The notes: generated from the sequence alone by a model not told the origin. Shown: positions 12,106-21,394, numbered from the stretch's first letter. The stretch: 64,000 bases of DNA from Microbacterium sp. BH-3-3-3 (GCF_001792815.1 NZ_CP017674.1:2542001-2606000), one strand, 5' to 3'. Numbers and translations: made by a program.

Positions 12106-12192
12106 CGGGCCGAACTCCTGAGAAACCGGCGCCACCGGGCGCGTAAGGGCGCGCGGCATCGGCGGAGGTGGAGAAGTCAGGAGTTCGGCCCG
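12106..12192. terminator. Perfect 16-bp inverted repeat, long loop
   Basis: CGGGCCGAACTCCTGA (12106-12121) and its exact complement (12177-12192) flank 55 GC-rich bases. It lies 28 bp after the stop of the SDR gene (-) and before the hydrolase fusion gene, so it may end SDR transcription or be another palindromic element. The rest of the gap 12005-12220 shows nothing else clear. Confidence 0.6.
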
Positions 12193-12220
12193 GGGCGGGG
12201 CCGGGCGCGAGGCGGGCCGG

Positions 12221-13123
12221 TCAGGGCGTGACCATGCCGCCGTTCACGTTCAACGTCTCGCCCGAGACGTAGCTGGACTCCGCCGATGCCAGGAACACGA
12301 ACGCCGGGGCGATCTCGGCGGGCTGCCCCGCGCGCTGGTAGGTGCTCTCGTCGTCGAAGTGCTCCATCTGGTCGTCGGAGACGCCCTGGCTCACCTGCAG
12401 CGCCGACCACGTGGGACCGGGGGCGACGACGTTGACCCGGATGCCGCGGGGGGCGAGCTGCTGGGCGAGGCCCTTCGACAGGTTGTTGATCGCCGCCTTG
12501 GTGGCGGCGTAGTCGAGGCGGTCGGGGGCGGGGACGTAGGCCTCGAGAGACGCGGTGTTGATGATCGTGCCGCCCTCGGGAAGGTGCGCGAGCGCGGCCT
12601 TGGTGATCCAGAACGGGGCGAAGACGTTCGTGCGGAACGTCTGCTCGAACTGCTCGTCGGACAGGTCGTCGACCTTGTCGACCATCACCTGCTTGCCCGC
12701 GTTGTTCACCAGGATGTCGAGGCCGCCGAGCGCCTCGGCGGCCTGGGCGACGAGCTCACGGCACGCGCTCGGATCGGAGATGTCGATCGCGATCGAGACG
12801 CCCGTGCGCCCGGCATCCCGGATCTGCTGCAGGATGTGGTCGGCGTCGCGCTGCTCGGCGGGCAGGTGAACGATCGCGACATCGGCGCCCTCGCGGGCGA
12901 ACGCGATCGCCACGGCCCCGCCGATGCCGGAATCGCCGCCCGTGATGAGTGCCTTGCGTCCGACCAGGCGGCCCAGGCCGCGGTAGGTCTTCTCGCCGAG
13001 GTCGGGCACGGGGGTCATGTCTGCCTGCACGCCGGGCTCGGGCTGATGCTGAACGGGCGGCTCGACGCGGGCGTAGCGGGTGACCGGGTTGTCGAAGGTG
13101 AACTGGTCGCGAGCGGAAGTCAT
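12221..13123 (-). CDS. Short-chain dehydrogenase/reductase (YghA/YtkG-like)
   Basis: 300 aa. Classical SDR with an N-terminal extension of about 50 residues (QHQPEPGVQADMTPVPD), typical of the YghA/general-stress-protein-39 group. Cofactor motif TGGDSGIGG, NNAG, and catalytic Tyr-x3-Lys in YAATKAA. The C-terminal stretch SSYVSGETLNVNGG is standard. Probably an NADP-dependent oxidoreductase linked to stress; substrate unknown. The gene is divergent from the glycosyltransferase gene at 13262 across 138 bp. Confidence 0.85.
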   Translation of the reverse strand: MTSARDQFTFDNPVTRYARVEPPVQHQPEPGVQADMTPVPDLGEKTYRGLGRLVGRKALITGGDSGIGGAVAIAFAREGADVAIVHLPAEQRDADHILQQIRDAGRTGVSIAIDISDPSACRELVAQAAEALGGLDILVNNAGKQVMVDKVDDLSDEQFEQTFRTNVFAPFWITKAALAHLPEGGTIINTASLEAYVPAPDRLDYAATKAAINNLSKGLAQQLAPRGIRVNVVAPGPTWSALQVSQGVSDDQMEHFDDESTYQRAGQPAEIAPAFVFLASAESSYVSGETLNVNGGMVTP

Positions 13124-13249
13124 GGCCCGACGGTACGCACCGGCCCCCGTGTGGGTCGGGGCCTTGACGGACGTGCGGATGCCGCGCACGCCACGCTTCA
13201 CCCGGGGGCGCCGCCGCCCTCGCCCGCCGGTGACGGCGCGGAGGATCCC

Positions 13250-13255
13250 TAGCGT
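13250..13255 (+). promoter_or_regulatory. Putative -10 box for leaderless glycosyltransferase mRNA
   Basis: TAGCGT ends 6 nt before GTG 13262 and no Shine-Dalgarno is present, so transcription probably starts at the start codon. Confidence 0.4.
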
Positions 13256-13261
13256 CGACGG

Positions 13262-14359
13262 GTGACCGCCCCCGCGCCCCGCCGTGTCCTGCACCTCGTC
13301 GACCGGGTGACGGGAGGTGTCCCCGTCGCGGTGCGGACGTACGTCGCGAACTCCCCGGCCGGCGTCGACCATGTCATCGCCGCGCCGTTCTCGGACGGCG
13401 CCCCCGCCGCGGTGTGGGAAGGAACCACCGCGATCCATCGGGAGTGGGACACGGCATCGGTGGGGCGGGCGGTTCTCGGGCTGCGACACCTGCTGCGCAC
13501 CGCGTCGTTCGACGTGGTGCACGCGCACTCGACCTTTCCGGGTGCGTACCTCCGGCTGTGGGGGGCGCCGCGCCGCGCCCGCGTCGTCTACACCCCTCAT
13601 TGCTACGCCTTCGTGCGCACCGACGTCGCCCCACCGGTGCGCGCGGCCTTCCGCGCCGTCGAGACGCTACTGCGCGGACGCGCCACCATCGTGGCCGCGT
13701 GCGGCCCGGGGGAGAGCGCCGAGGCCCTCGGCCTGGGTGTCGCGCCGGAGCACATCGTCACGGTGCCGAACGTCTCGTCGCTTCCCGACGCCGCCGCGCC
13801 GATCGCCGCTCGGCGCACGCGGACGGCGGGAGCGTCGCTGCGCGTGGGCATGCTGGGACGCTGGGCGGCCCAGAAGGACCCCGACTACTTCCGCGCGCGG
13901 GTGCAGGAGCTGCGCGCGGCGCTGGCCGAACCGGTGGAGGCCCGATGGATCGGCAGCGCCGACGGGGGCGCCGCCGCCGCGGGGCACGATGAGCCGCGGG
14001 TGCACGTGACCGGATGGCTCCCCGCGACCGAGGTCGGTGCGCAGCTGAGAGAGCTCGACCTCTACCTGCACACCGCCGCGTGGGAGGGATTCCCGATCGC
14101 GCTGCTCGATGCCCACGCGGTAGGGGCGCCGATCCTCGCGCGCGCCATTCCCGCCTTGCCCGGGCTTGCGCCCGCGTTGACGATCGAGCAGGGTCTCGGC
14201 GGCTTCGTGGATGCCGTTCGCGCCGGCCGGCTCGGGGCGTGGAGCGACGCGAATCACGCGGCCTGGAGCGCTTACCTCGGGGACCGCACCGCGCGGGCGC
14301 AGCGGGTGGCGCTGGAGCGCGCGTGGTTCGGCGAGGTGGCCGACGGCGGGTCTCGCTGA
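13262..14359 (+). CDS. Glycosyltransferase family 4-like protein
   Basis: 365 aa, GTG start. The N-terminal part begins RRVLHLVDRVTGGVPVAVRTYV, a GT-B fold with donor/acceptor loop, and has DVVHAHSTFPGAYLRLWG. The C-terminal half contains VGMLGRWAAQKDPDYFRARV and the region around AWEGFPIALLDAHAVGAPILA, the equivalent of the GT4 nucleotide-sugar binding ExFxxxxxE motif. Likely adds a sugar to a surface polysaccharide. It ends 37 bp from the converging glycosyltransferase gene. Donor and acceptor unknown. Confidence 0.82.
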   Translation: MTAPAPRRVLHLVDRVTGGVPVAVRTYVANSPAGVDHVIAAPFSDGAPAAVWEGTTAIHREWDTASVGRAVLGLRHLLRTASFDVVHAHSTFPGAYLRLWGAPRRARVVYTPHCYAFVRTDVAPPVRAAFRAVETLLRGRATIVAACGPGESAEALGLGVAPEHIVTVPNVSSLPDAAAPIAARRTRTAGASLRVGMLGRWAAQKDPDYFRARVQELRAALAEPVEARWIGSADGGAAAAGHDEPRVHVTGWLPATEVGAQLRELDLYLHTAAWEGFPIALLDAHAVGAPILARAIPALPGLAPALTIEQGLGGFVDAVRAGRLGAWSDANHAAWSAYLGDRTARAQRVALERAWFGEVADGGSR

Positions 14360-14396
14360 CGGGCCGTCGTCTGACGCGCCCGCGGAACGGCGCCGG

Positions 14397-15470
14397 TCAG
14401 GGGCGGAGCTCGGCGCGCACCTCCGCCACGATCGCGGCCACGCGCGCGGCGGAGTCGGCCCACGAGTACAGGCTCTCGTTCAGGCGACCGCGACGGGAGA
14501 GCTCGGCCCGCAGCGCGGGGTCGCCGTCGAGGCGCTCGATCCCCCGGCGGATGTCGTCGGGGTCGCTCGGGTCGACCCACAGGGCGGAGTCGCCGAGCAC
14601 GGTGGGAAGAGAGGCCGCCCGCGCGGCGAGCACCGGCGTACCCATGCGCTGCGCCTCGAGCGGGGGGATCCCGAAGCCCTCGTAGAGCGACGGGAAGGCG
14701 AACGCCGTCGCGCCGCGGTACAGGCGCGCGAGCTCGTCGTCGTCGACGCGACCGAGGAAGCGCACCCGGTCGCCGGCGGTGGCGCTCATCGACGCGTGGA
14801 AGGCCTTCGCCTGGTTGCCGACGATGAGCAGGCGGCGTATCTGCCGCAGGTCGGCCCGGTCGAAGGCCGTGAGCAGCGCGTCGAAGTTCTTGTGACGGTT
14901 CGGTGAGGACACCGCGAGCAGGTACGGGGACCCCTCGTCGTGCGCGGGGCCGTCGGCGGGGAAGTCGCTCGAGACGGCGTTGGCGACCACGCGGAGCTTG
15001 TCGGCCGGCACTCGGTAATGCAGGGCGATCTCGCGCGCCGAGAACCCGCTCACGGTGATGACGCGGGCGCTCGAGCGCAGCAGGGGCGGGATCAAGGCGC
15101 GGTAGAGCAGGCGGAACGATCGCGCGAAGCTCTCGGGATGACGCACGTAGGTGATGTCGTGGTGCGCGACGATCTGCGGCCGATAGCGCACCGGTCCGGT
15201 CGTGGCCAGGCCGAGCAGCAGCGGAGTGCCCGATCGGCGGAGGTGCGCGGGCAGATCGATCTGCTCCCAGAGGTGACCGCCGCGGCGTCCGACCTGTCGG
15301 ATCTCGACGCCCAGGTCGGCGTCGAGGAGACGACCCGGTGGGGCGACGACCACGAGGTCGGTGAGGGGGGCGAGCTCGCGGACGATCTCGCGGGCGAATC
15401 GTTGGACCCCCGTCGTGGGGTGGGTGAGGAAACGGCCGTTGACGACGAGCGGGGTGTCGGAAGCAGACAT
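14397..15470 (-). CDS. Glycosyltransferase family 4 (group 1)
   Basis: 357 aa from ATG 15470. The GT4 motif SLYEGFGIPPLEAQRMGTPV is complete, with a preceding ITVSGFSAREIALHYRVP and VGNQAKAFHAS. Resembles mannosyl/rhamnosyltransferases of exopolysaccharide clusters. The start is chosen at MSASDTPLVVNGRFL because the glycine loop TTGVQRFAREI follows at the right distance; the frame stays open 16 codons upstream without family similarity. Confidence 0.85.
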   Translation of the reverse strand: MSASDTPLVVNGRFLTHPTTGVQRFAREIVRELAPLTDLVVVAPPGRLLDADLGVEIRQVGRRGGHLWEQIDLPAHLRRSGTPLLLGLATTGPVRYRPQIVAHHDITYVRHPESFARSFRLLYRALIPPLLRSSARVITVSGFSAREIALHYRVPADKLRVVANAVSSDFPADGPAHDEGSPYLLAVSSPNRHKNFDALLTAFDRADLRQIRRLLIVGNQAKAFHASMSATAGDRVRFLGRVDDDELARLYRGATAFAFPSLYEGFGIPPLEAQRMGTPVLAARAASLPTVLGDSALWVDPSDPDDIRRGIERLDGDPALRAELSRRGRLNESLYSWADSAARVAAIVAEVRAELRP

Positions 15471-15699
15471 GCGGGAGGGCTCCGGAGTGAGACGGCGGTG
15501 AGTGGGCAGGGCGGGCACACACGGTGCGACGACGTCTCAGCTTCGGCGCTGCGCTCGCCGCGGTTCGCGCGCCCCGAAAGGTGATCACCCGGGTGAAGCG
15601 CGGGCCGCGCCCGGGTTCGTCGGCGGAGGGGGATACGCGCGGCGGCGGTGCTCACCGTTCGTTCACGCTGCTCCTCACCCCTCGACGCCGGGCGCGTCG
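15471..15699. other. Intergenic region with TCACCCGGGTGA palindrome
   Basis: 229 bp between two minus-strand genes. The only structure seen is the 12-bp perfect palindrome TCACCCGGGTGA at 15585-15596, which could be an operator for the glycosyltransferase at 14397-15470. No promoter boxes are convincing. Confidence 0.3.
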
Positions 15700-16848
15700 T
15701 CACCCGCGCGCGCGGAGCCATTCGCGCAGGCCCCGCACGAGGCGCCGGCGGCGCGCCCGGTCGGGGTCGTCGGTGGCCTCACCCGCGCGGCGGGCCGAGG
15801 CGAGCGCGATGTCGTCGGGCGGCCAGACGAAGCGCAGGAGCAGACCCGCCCGCGTCGTCGGGGGCTCGCCCCGAAGCGCCGCCCAGTAGGCGCGGGCCCG
15901 GCTGGACTCGGCGCGCCAGGCCCAGTCGCGCGGGACGCCGTGGTCGCCGTCGAGGGACCCCGGGGGAGCCAGGGGTGCGAGCTCGTCGCGCAGCACGCCG
16001 ACCGCGCCGAGCTCGCGCGCGCGATCGAGGGAACCGGGTGCCCGGGCGAGCAGCAGGGCGGCCGTGTCGGACGTCGCCCGCGTGCGCGGTCCCGCCCCGA
16101 TGACGGGGCGCACGGCGTGCACGGCGGCCAGGACGGCGTGCGTGTCGGCGCGCGGCACCCGGATCTCGACGCCGGCGAAGCGCATCGGCTCGGCGTCGCG
16201 GAGCACGATCGCGAGAGCGTCGGCGTCGGCGAGGGTGAGACCGGGGAAGCGGCGATGCACGTCGATCTCGCAGCCCCAGCCGTGTGGCGTCATGGTGGCG
16301 GTGTGGTGCACCGAGGTGCCGCGCCACGGATCGGGCTCACGCGACCACCCCCACGGCTCGAGGGCCGCGGCCAGGATGTCGCCCTGAGCCGGGTCGCACC
16401 ACACGTCGACGTCGCCGGAGTGCTCGCGCTCGCGCAACCCCTGGAGGAAGAGCGCCGGGCCCTTCGTGAACACGCAGGGGATGCCGTGCTGCGCGGCCAC
16501 GCGGGCCGTCAGGGCGTAGACGAGCTCGTGCAGCGGCGACGACAGCGTCGGCGGGTCGAGCCGGAGCACTCGCGCGGGGTGGGAGGGATCGCGGGAGACG
16601 AGGCCCGCGACGCTCATCTGGGCCAGCATCTCGCGCTCCGCCGGCTCGAGGTCGCCGTCGCCGACGGGGGCCCGCTCGATCAGTCGACGCCAGAGGATGG
16701 CGCCCGCGCCCACCAGACACAGGGCGTCACCGGGGTCGGTCGGGACCATCAGGATCTCGGCACCGGCGTCGAACAGGGCCGACCCCCGCACGTCGAGGGC
16801 GCCGTGGGCGATCGCGAACCACCCGTCGGCGGGCGGGGAAGAACTCAT
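15700..16848 (-). CDS. Nucleotidyltransferase-like protein with PqqD-like N-terminus
   Basis: 382 aa from ATG 16848. Residues about 20-110 look like a PqqD-type winged helix (LCLVGAGAILWRRLIERAPVGDG, then AEREMLAQMSVAGLVSRDP). The remainder matches the uncharacterised nucleotidyltransferase family NTP_transf_5: FTKGPALFLQGL and the acidic motif GDVDVWCDP. Such proteins are found in polysaccharide and peptide natural-product clusters. Its place beside two glycosyltransferases suggests a role in surface glycan assembly. The acceptor is unknown. Confidence 0.7.
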   Translation of the reverse strand: MSSSPPADGWFAIAHGALDVRGSALFDAGAEILMVPTDPGDALCLVGAGAILWRRLIERAPVGDGDLEPAEREMLAQMSVAGLVSRDPSHPARVLRLDPPTLSSPLHELVYALTARVAAQHGIPCVFTKGPALFLQGLREREHSGDVDVWCDPAQGDILAAALEPWGWSREPDPWRGTSVHHTATMTPHGWGCEIDVHRRFPGLTLADADALAIVLRDAEPMRFAGVEIRVPRADTHAVLAAVHAVRPVIGAGPRTRATSDTAALLLARAPGSLDRARELGAVGVLRDELAPLAPPGSLDGDHGVPRDWAWRAESSRARAYWAALRGEPPTTRAGLLLRFVWPPDDIALASARRAGEATDDPDRARRRRLVRGLREWLRARG

Positions 16849-17014
16849 GCAACGCTCCCGGGTGGGTGGTGGGCGATCTCTCACTCTTCCGCGTGCCGCG
16901 GCGCGCGCGGATCGATGTGCGCCCTCCGCCGTCGGACGGCGACGAGAAGTTCGTCCGCGACATCACCCGCGACGCGCGTTCCCTCGCCACCGCACGTGCG
17001 CGAGGCACGTCGAC

Positions 17015-18010
17015 TCAGCGCACGCCGCCCCGGTCCACCAGACGCGTCGGAACGAGGTGCGTGTGCGACCCCGTCGCGGGAGAGGCCCTGCGGGCGAGGA
17101 GCGTCTCGGCCGCGCGCGTGCCGAGGTCGGCCACGTCGTAGTCGACGATCCGTATGCGCCGGGGGAGCAGACGTGAGAGTTCGAAGTCGTCGAAGCCGGC
17201 GATGGCGACGTCGGCTCCGCGGGGCAGGATGGCCTCGAGCGCGCCGATGGTGACGCGGTTGTTCGCGCAGAACACGGCCGTGGGCGGATCGTCGAGGTCG
17301 AGCAGGCGCTGCATCGCCTCACGGGCGACCGCCGGGGTGTGGAGGCCGTCGACGACCATCGCGGGATCGGGCTCGCGTCCCGCGGCGCGGAAGGCTTCGT
17401 GGACCCCCGCCCAGCGCTCGGCCATCGTGTAGATCCCGCGGGCGTCCATCAGGACGGCGATGCGGCGGTGTCCGGCCTCGAGCAGTTCGGCGACGGCGGC
17501 GCGCGCCCCGCCGCGGTTGTCGAGCAGGATCGCGTCGGCGGGCACACCGCTGCCGGGACGGTCGAGGAAGACGACCGGGGTGCCGAGCTCGACCTCGCGC
17601 CGCAGGTAAGAGTGGTCGTCGGCCGTCGGCACGACGATGAGTCCGCCGACCTGACGCTGGCACAGGTCGAGGGCGAGGGTGCGCTCGGTGTCGGCGTCTT
17701 CTTCGCTGGAGGCCATGACCAGGTGCATGCGTTCGCGGGCCGCGACGGTCGAGACGGCGGCGGCGACGGCCATGTAGAAGGTGTTCGACAGGTCGGCGGC
17801 GATGAAGCCCACCGTGTCGCGATTGCCGGAGCGCAGGCTCGCGGCGAGGGCGTTGCGGTGGTAGCCGAGTCGCGCGACGGCCGACTGAACCCGCTCGGTC
17901 ATCGCGGGGTCGACGTTCGGTTCGCCGTTGATGACCCGCGAGACGGTCTTGAGACTCACGCCCGCGTCGGCGGCCACGTCGACCATCGTGGGGCGGCCGG
18001 TCTTGCGCAT
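17015..18010 (-). CDS. LacI-family transcriptional regulator
   Basis: 331 aa. The N-terminal LacI HTH is TMVDVAADAGVSLKTVSRVING; the periplasmic-binding-like ligand domain follows, with the usual GFDDFELSRLLPRRIRIVDYD near the end. ATG 18010 has a strong ribosome site GAGGAGAC. It is the last gene on this strand after the aldolase and Gfo/Idh genes, separated from them by 200 bp that hold copy A2 of the 62-bp element and a tandem repeat. Its targets are unknown; the aldolase operon or a neighbouring sugar gene is the obvious candidate. Confidence 0.9.
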   Translation of the reverse strand: MRKTGRPTMVDVAADAGVSLKTVSRVINGEPNVDPAMTERVQSAVARLGYHRNALAASLRSGNRDTVGFIAADLSNTFYMAVAAAVSTVAARERMHLVMASSEEDADTERTLALDLCQRQVGGLIVVPTADDHSYLRREVELGTPVVFLDRPGSGVPADAILLDNRGGARAAVAELLEAGHRRIAVLMDARGIYTMAERWAGVHEAFRAAGREPDPAMVVDGLHTPAVAREAMQRLLDLDDPPTAVFCANNRVTIGALEAILPRGADVAIAGFDDFELSRLLPRRIRIVDYDVADLGTRAAETLLARRASPATGSHTHLVPTRLVDRGGVR

Positions 18011-18060
18011 GAGTCTCCTCGGATGCCGTCGGGCACGGCATCCTCCGAGCATAGGGACCC

Positions 18061-18105
18061 GGGCAGGCCGACTTCGGGATCCGGGCGGGCCGACTTCGGG
18101 ATCCG
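18061..18105. repeat. Two tandem copies of a 22-bp unit
   Basis: GGGCAGGCCGACTTCGGGAT followed by CCG at 18061-18083 is repeated almost exactly at 18084-18105. It lies 50 bp upstream of the LacI gene start (17015-18010) and could affect its expression; no known motif. Confidence 0.6.
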
Positions 18106-18130
18106 CGCGTCGGCGGGGGCTGATGCGCCC

Positions 18131-18192
18131 GTCGAGTGTCCAAGACACGCCGCTGCCAGCGCGACGGATGCGGCGAGTCCTGGACACTCAAC
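18131..18192. repeat. 62-bp palindromic element, copy A2
   Basis: Same 12-5-5-18-5-5-12 layout as copy A1, with outer arms GTCGAGTGTCCA and TGGACACTCAAC. It lies 18 bp after the stop of the Gfo/Idh gene, on its 3' side. Confidence 0.9.
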
Positions 18193-18210
18193 GGGTTTGG
18201 CGGGAGCAGG

Positions 18211-19368
18211 TCAGACAGAGCTCGGAGCGACGAGCGCGCCGGTCTCGTGCGAGGCGATGGCGGCGGCGAACAGCCGGTGCGTCAGCGCGGCCTCATCCGG
18301 GCGGACGCAGCCGAAGCCGTCGCCGAGCTCGCCCACGTACTCGGCGAGGAAGGCCGCCCACATCTGCAGGATGGCATCTGAGAAGCCGGACTCGAAGTTG
18401 GCTCCGGTCACCGTGGGCCACACCGACTGGCTGCCCGCGTCGATCTTCTGCCAGCTCTGCTCGCGCCCGACCCCGGGAACGTCGATGACGGCGAAGACCT
18501 CGACCTGTTTGGGGTTCTTGGTGCTGAAGCGCACGCCACCCGACATGCCGATGGCCTCGAACTCCCACGTGTTCTTGTGGCCCGGCGCGATGCGCTTGGT
18601 CTGGGTGGTGAGCGGGAAGGGGGCGCCGTCGTGGCGGGCCCAGGAGTGGATCACGGCGTTGTCCCAGGTGTCGCACGGCTGCGGGGAACCGTCGGGACCG
18701 GGGCGCTCGGTGACGATGTCCTGCAGGATGCCGACCACCTTCTCGGGCGTCCACCCCAGCCGCAGCGGCACGTGCCAGGTGTGCATGCCGAGGTCGTTGA
18801 GCACGCCCGCGTCGCCGCAGAACTGCTTCTGCCGCTTCCAGTTCAACGGCTTGTCCACGTCGATGTCGCTGGAGTGCAGGAACGAGCAGTTCGCCTCGAC
18901 GATGCGGCCCAGGGCTCCCGAGCGCACGTAGTCGACGGCCCACTGGGCGCCGGGGAAGAACGGCATCTCGCTCGAGACCCGCACGAACGACACGGGGTTC
19001 TCCGCGATGGCGGCGACGACCGCGTCGGCGGCGGCCCGGTCGATGCCGAACGGCTTCTCGGCGAGCAGGGCCTTGCCCGCGCGGATGGTGTCGACGTACA
19101 ACCGCTCGTGCAGGTCGTGGCGCACCGCGATGTAGACGACGTCGACGCGGGGGTCGGCGAGCAGCTCGTGGTGGTCGGTCGTGGTCAGTTGCACGGTGTC
19201 GATGCGCTCGAAGAATTCGAGCGCCGCGGGGTTGATGTCGCAGACGGCCACGAGCTCGGGCTCGACGGGGTGGTCGATGAGGGCGGGCCAGCGGCGCAGC
19301 GCCGCGGCGATCTCGCGGCCCATCAGTCCTCCGCCGATGATGCCGATGCCCACCTTCTTGCCGGTCAT
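18211..19368 (-). CDS. Gfo/Idh/MocA-family oxidoreductase
   Basis: 385 aa. NAD(P)-dependent sugar or polyol dehydrogenase family. Rossmann motif IGIIGGGLMGREIAAAL at the N-terminus and the family EKP motif (LLAEKPFGID), followed by the substrate domain with CGDAGVLNDLGMHTWHVPL, where the conserved catalytic His sits. ATG 19368 overlaps the aldolase stop by 4 bp (ATGA), so both act in one pathway. Possible roles are oxidation of a sugar, inositol-like polyol or sugar acid. Confidence 0.88.
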   Translation of the reverse strand: MTGKKVGIGIIGGGLMGREIAAALRRWPALIDHPVEPELVAVCDINPAALEFFERIDTVQLTTTDHHELLADPRVDVVYIAVRHDLHERLYVDTIRAGKALLAEKPFGIDRAAADAVVAAIAENPVSFVRVSSEMPFFPGAQWAVDYVRSGALGRIVEANCSFLHSSDIDVDKPLNWKRQKQFCGDAGVLNDLGMHTWHVPLRLGWTPEKVVGILQDIVTERPGPDGSPQPCDTWDNAVIHSWARHDGAPFPLTTQTKRIAPGHKNTWEFEAIGMSGGVRFSTKNPKQVEVFAVIDVPGVGREQSWQKIDAGSQSVWPTVTGANFESGFSDAILQMWAAFLAEYVGELGDGFGCVRPDEAALTHRLFAAAIASHETGALVAPSSV

Positions 19369-20204
19369 GCGGCACCGCCGATCAGGCTCAGGGCCTCGTC
19401 GACCGAGGCGTCGTCGTGCACGACGGCCATGAGGGCCGCGGTGATGCCGGCGGGGTCGCGATGCTGGATGACGTTGCGGCCGTAGACGATGCCGCGGGCG
19501 CCCTGCTCGAGCACGGCGCGCGTGCGCTCCAGAAGGGTGCGGTCGTCGACGCGTCCCCCGCCGCGGACCAGCAGGGGGGTGTCCCCGGCGGCCTGGATCA
19601 CCCGGTGGTATTCGGTGATGTCGTCGGTGGGGTCGGCCTTGATGAGGTCGGCGCCGAGCTCGCGTGCCTGACGCACGAGGGTGACGATCTTGGCGGTGTC
19701 GCCGTCGACGCCGTACCCGCCGCTGCCGGGCTTGGTCTGCATGACGAGGGGCTCGATCATCAACGGCATCCCGTACCGCTCGGCGTCGGTTCGAAGAGCC
19801 AGGATCGAGCGGATGCACTGCTCGCGCACCTGCGGTTCGCCGGGCAGATCGAGCAGGTTCACGCACACGGCGACGGCGTCGAGGCGCACGGCGACCTCGA
19901 TCGCGTCGGGCACGTGGATGCTGTGCAGGGGGGATTCGAGCGGGTCGCCGTACACGTTGGCGATGTCGGTGCGCAGCACCAGGCCGGGCTTCTGCTTGCC
20001 GGGGACGCTCTGCAGCAGCGGAGCCTGGCCGAGCGTGAGCTGCACGGCGTCGGGGCCGGCTTCGACGAGCGTCCGGACGGTGGCGGCCATGTCTTCGATA
20101 CCGGTGAGGAAGCCGTGTTCGTGGAACGCGCCGTGGTCGACGGCGACGTCGAGCGCGCGGCCGGAGGTCGCGTTGAAGAGGCGGTGGAGGCGGGGTTTCG
20201 ACAT
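19365..20204 (-). CDS. Class I aldolase of the DeoC/LsrF/DhnA type
   Basis: 279 aa from ATG 20204. TIM-barrel aldolase: RALDVAVDHGAFHE near the start, DIANVYGDPL, GADLIKADPTDD with the likely Schiff-base Lys, and LLVRGGGRVDD plus ARGIVYGRNVIQH forming the phosphate-binding end. First gene of the minus-strand operon with Gfo/Idh. Its promoter carries the GACAACGTTGTC operator, placing it in the regulon of the LacI gene at 21416. Likely cleaves a phosphorylated ketose; substrate unknown. Confidence 0.82.
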   Translation of the reverse strand: MSKPRLHRLFNATSGRALDVAVDHGAFHEHGFLTGIEDMAATVRTLVEAGPDAVQLTLGQAPLLQSVPGKQKPGLVLRTDIANVYGDPLESPLHSIHVPDAIEVAVRLDAVAVCVNLLDLPGEPQVREQCIRSILALRTDAERYGMPLMIEPLVMQTKPGSGGYGVDGDTAKIVTLVRQARELGADLIKADPTDDITEYHRVIQAAGDTPLLVRGGGRVDDRTLLERTRAVLEQGARGIVYGRNVIQHRDPAGITAALMAVVHDDASVDEALSLIGGAA

Positions 20205-20258
20205 GGGGTGTGGGTCTCCGAGACGTCGGGTCGGGGCGCGGCTCTGCGCTCGACCGTC

Positions 20259-20288
20259 AGTATGCGGGGCGCGAGACAACGTTGTCAA
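20259..20288 (-). promoter_or_regulatory. Promoter of the aldolase operon with overlapping operator
   Basis: On the minus strand TTGACA (20288-20283) and CATACT (20264-20259) are 18 bp apart. The perfect 12-bp palindrome GACAACGTTGTC (20275-20286) overlaps the -35 box, so a LacI-type repressor bound here would block the promoter. The same palindrome and the same -35/-10 layout occur before the LacI gene at 21416. Confidence 0.7.
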
Positions 20289-20332
20289 CGACTGCTAACG
20301 TGGGCCGCGCAACGGCGAGGAAGGCGGCGCTC

Positions 20333-21331
20333 ATGGGCGAGCTGTACGGATCGACGATCGACGAGGCGCGCCGCAGGGCGGGGTGCACGGCGCAGGTCGC
20401 GAGCGTGGAGGCATCGGTGCGCACCGACGGACCGGATGTCGGAACCCGGCGCCTGCGCGTGATCGCGGGCGACCTCGAGGTCGAGCTGCTGCCCGACCGC
20501 GGCCTCGATCTCGGTCAGGTGCGTCACCGTGGTGTGCCGCTCGCCTGGGTGTCGCCCACGGGCTGGCCGCGGCCGGGAGCGGGGGGCTTCGGCGCCTCGT
20601 TCGGGGGAGGTCTCGTCACGACCTGCGGCCTGCTGTCGTTCGGCCCGCCGTCGGTCGACGCCGAGGGGGAGCACCCCCAGCACGGGCGGTACAGCGGGCT
20701 CTCGGCATCCGTCACCCGGGCCGAGGTGACCCCGGACGCCGTGGTGGTCGAGGCGGTCGTCGTGGAGGCCACGGTGCTCGGTGCCCATCTGGAGCTGCGG
20801 CGGAGCGTGCGGGTTCCGCTCGGTGAGGGGCGGATCGAGCTGCGCGACGAGATCGTCAACCGCGGCTCCCGCGAGGTGGAGCCCATGGTGCTGTACCACG
20901 TCAACCTCGGCTGGCCGCTGGTGGAGACGGGCTCGGTGCTGCGCTCTCCCGCCACGGGCGTGCGGCCGCGCGACGCCGCGGCGGAGGCGGGACTGTCGTC
21001 GTGGGCGGAGTTCCCCGAACCCGTCGCGCACTACCCCGAGCAGGTGTTCGCGCACGACCTGCCGACCGACCGTCGGGTGAGCGCCGAGGTGATCGCGCCG
21101 TCGGGGCTCGGCATCCGGATCTCGTTCGACACCTCGGTGCTGCCGGGGATGTTCCAGTGGCGCGTGGCGCAGGAGGGCGGGGTGGTGCTCGGGGTGGAGC
21201 CGGCGACGGCCGCGACGATCCTCGGTCGCGGCGACGCGCGGGCGAGGGGGCTGCTGCGCGCACTCGCCCCCGGAGCCTCGTGGGAGCTCGGTCTCGACAT
21301 CGCTGTCATCCGAGATGCTTCCGTGACTTGA
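20333..21331 (+). CDS. DUF4432 family aldose-1-epimerase-like protein
   Basis: 332 aa from ATG 20333, preceded by GAGGAAGG. The galactose-mutarotase-like beta-sandwich family DUF4432: VELLPDRGLDLGQVRHRGVPLAW near the N-terminus, TCGLLSFGPP, LYHVNLGWPLV and a C-terminal GVEPATAATILGRGDARARG. Proteins of this family act as sugar epimerases/mutarotases or are uncharacterised. Its start is 129 bp from the divergent aldolase gene and it ends at the operator before the LacI gene, so it belongs to module 1. Confidence 0.8.
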   Translation: MGELYGSTIDEARRRAGCTAQVASVEASVRTDGPDVGTRRLRVIAGDLEVELLPDRGLDLGQVRHRGVPLAWVSPTGWPRPGAGGFGASFGGGLVTTCGLLSFGPPSVDAEGEHPQHGRYSGLSASVTRAEVTPDAVVVEAVVVEATVLGAHLELRRSVRVPLGEGRIELRDEIVNRGSREVEPMVLYHVNLGWPLVETGSVLRSPATGVRPRDAAAEAGLSSWAEFPEPVAHYPEQVFAHDLPTDRRVSAEVIAPSGLGIRISFDTSVLPGMFQWRVAQEGGVVLGVEPATAATILGRGDARARGLLRALAPGASWELGLDIAVIRDASVT

Positions 21332-21357
21332 CAACGTTGTCCCATCGGGCTCATGCT
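21328..21357 (+). promoter_or_regulatory. Promoter of the LacI gene with operator O1
   Basis: TTGACA (21328-21333) and CATGCT (21352-21357) are 18 bp apart. GACAACGTTGTC at 21330-21341 overlaps the -35 box exactly as at the aldolase promoter, implying autoregulation. Confidence 0.7.
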
Positions 21358-21394
21358 GACTCCAGCGCAGCCCGCCCGAGGGTTTCGTCCCCAT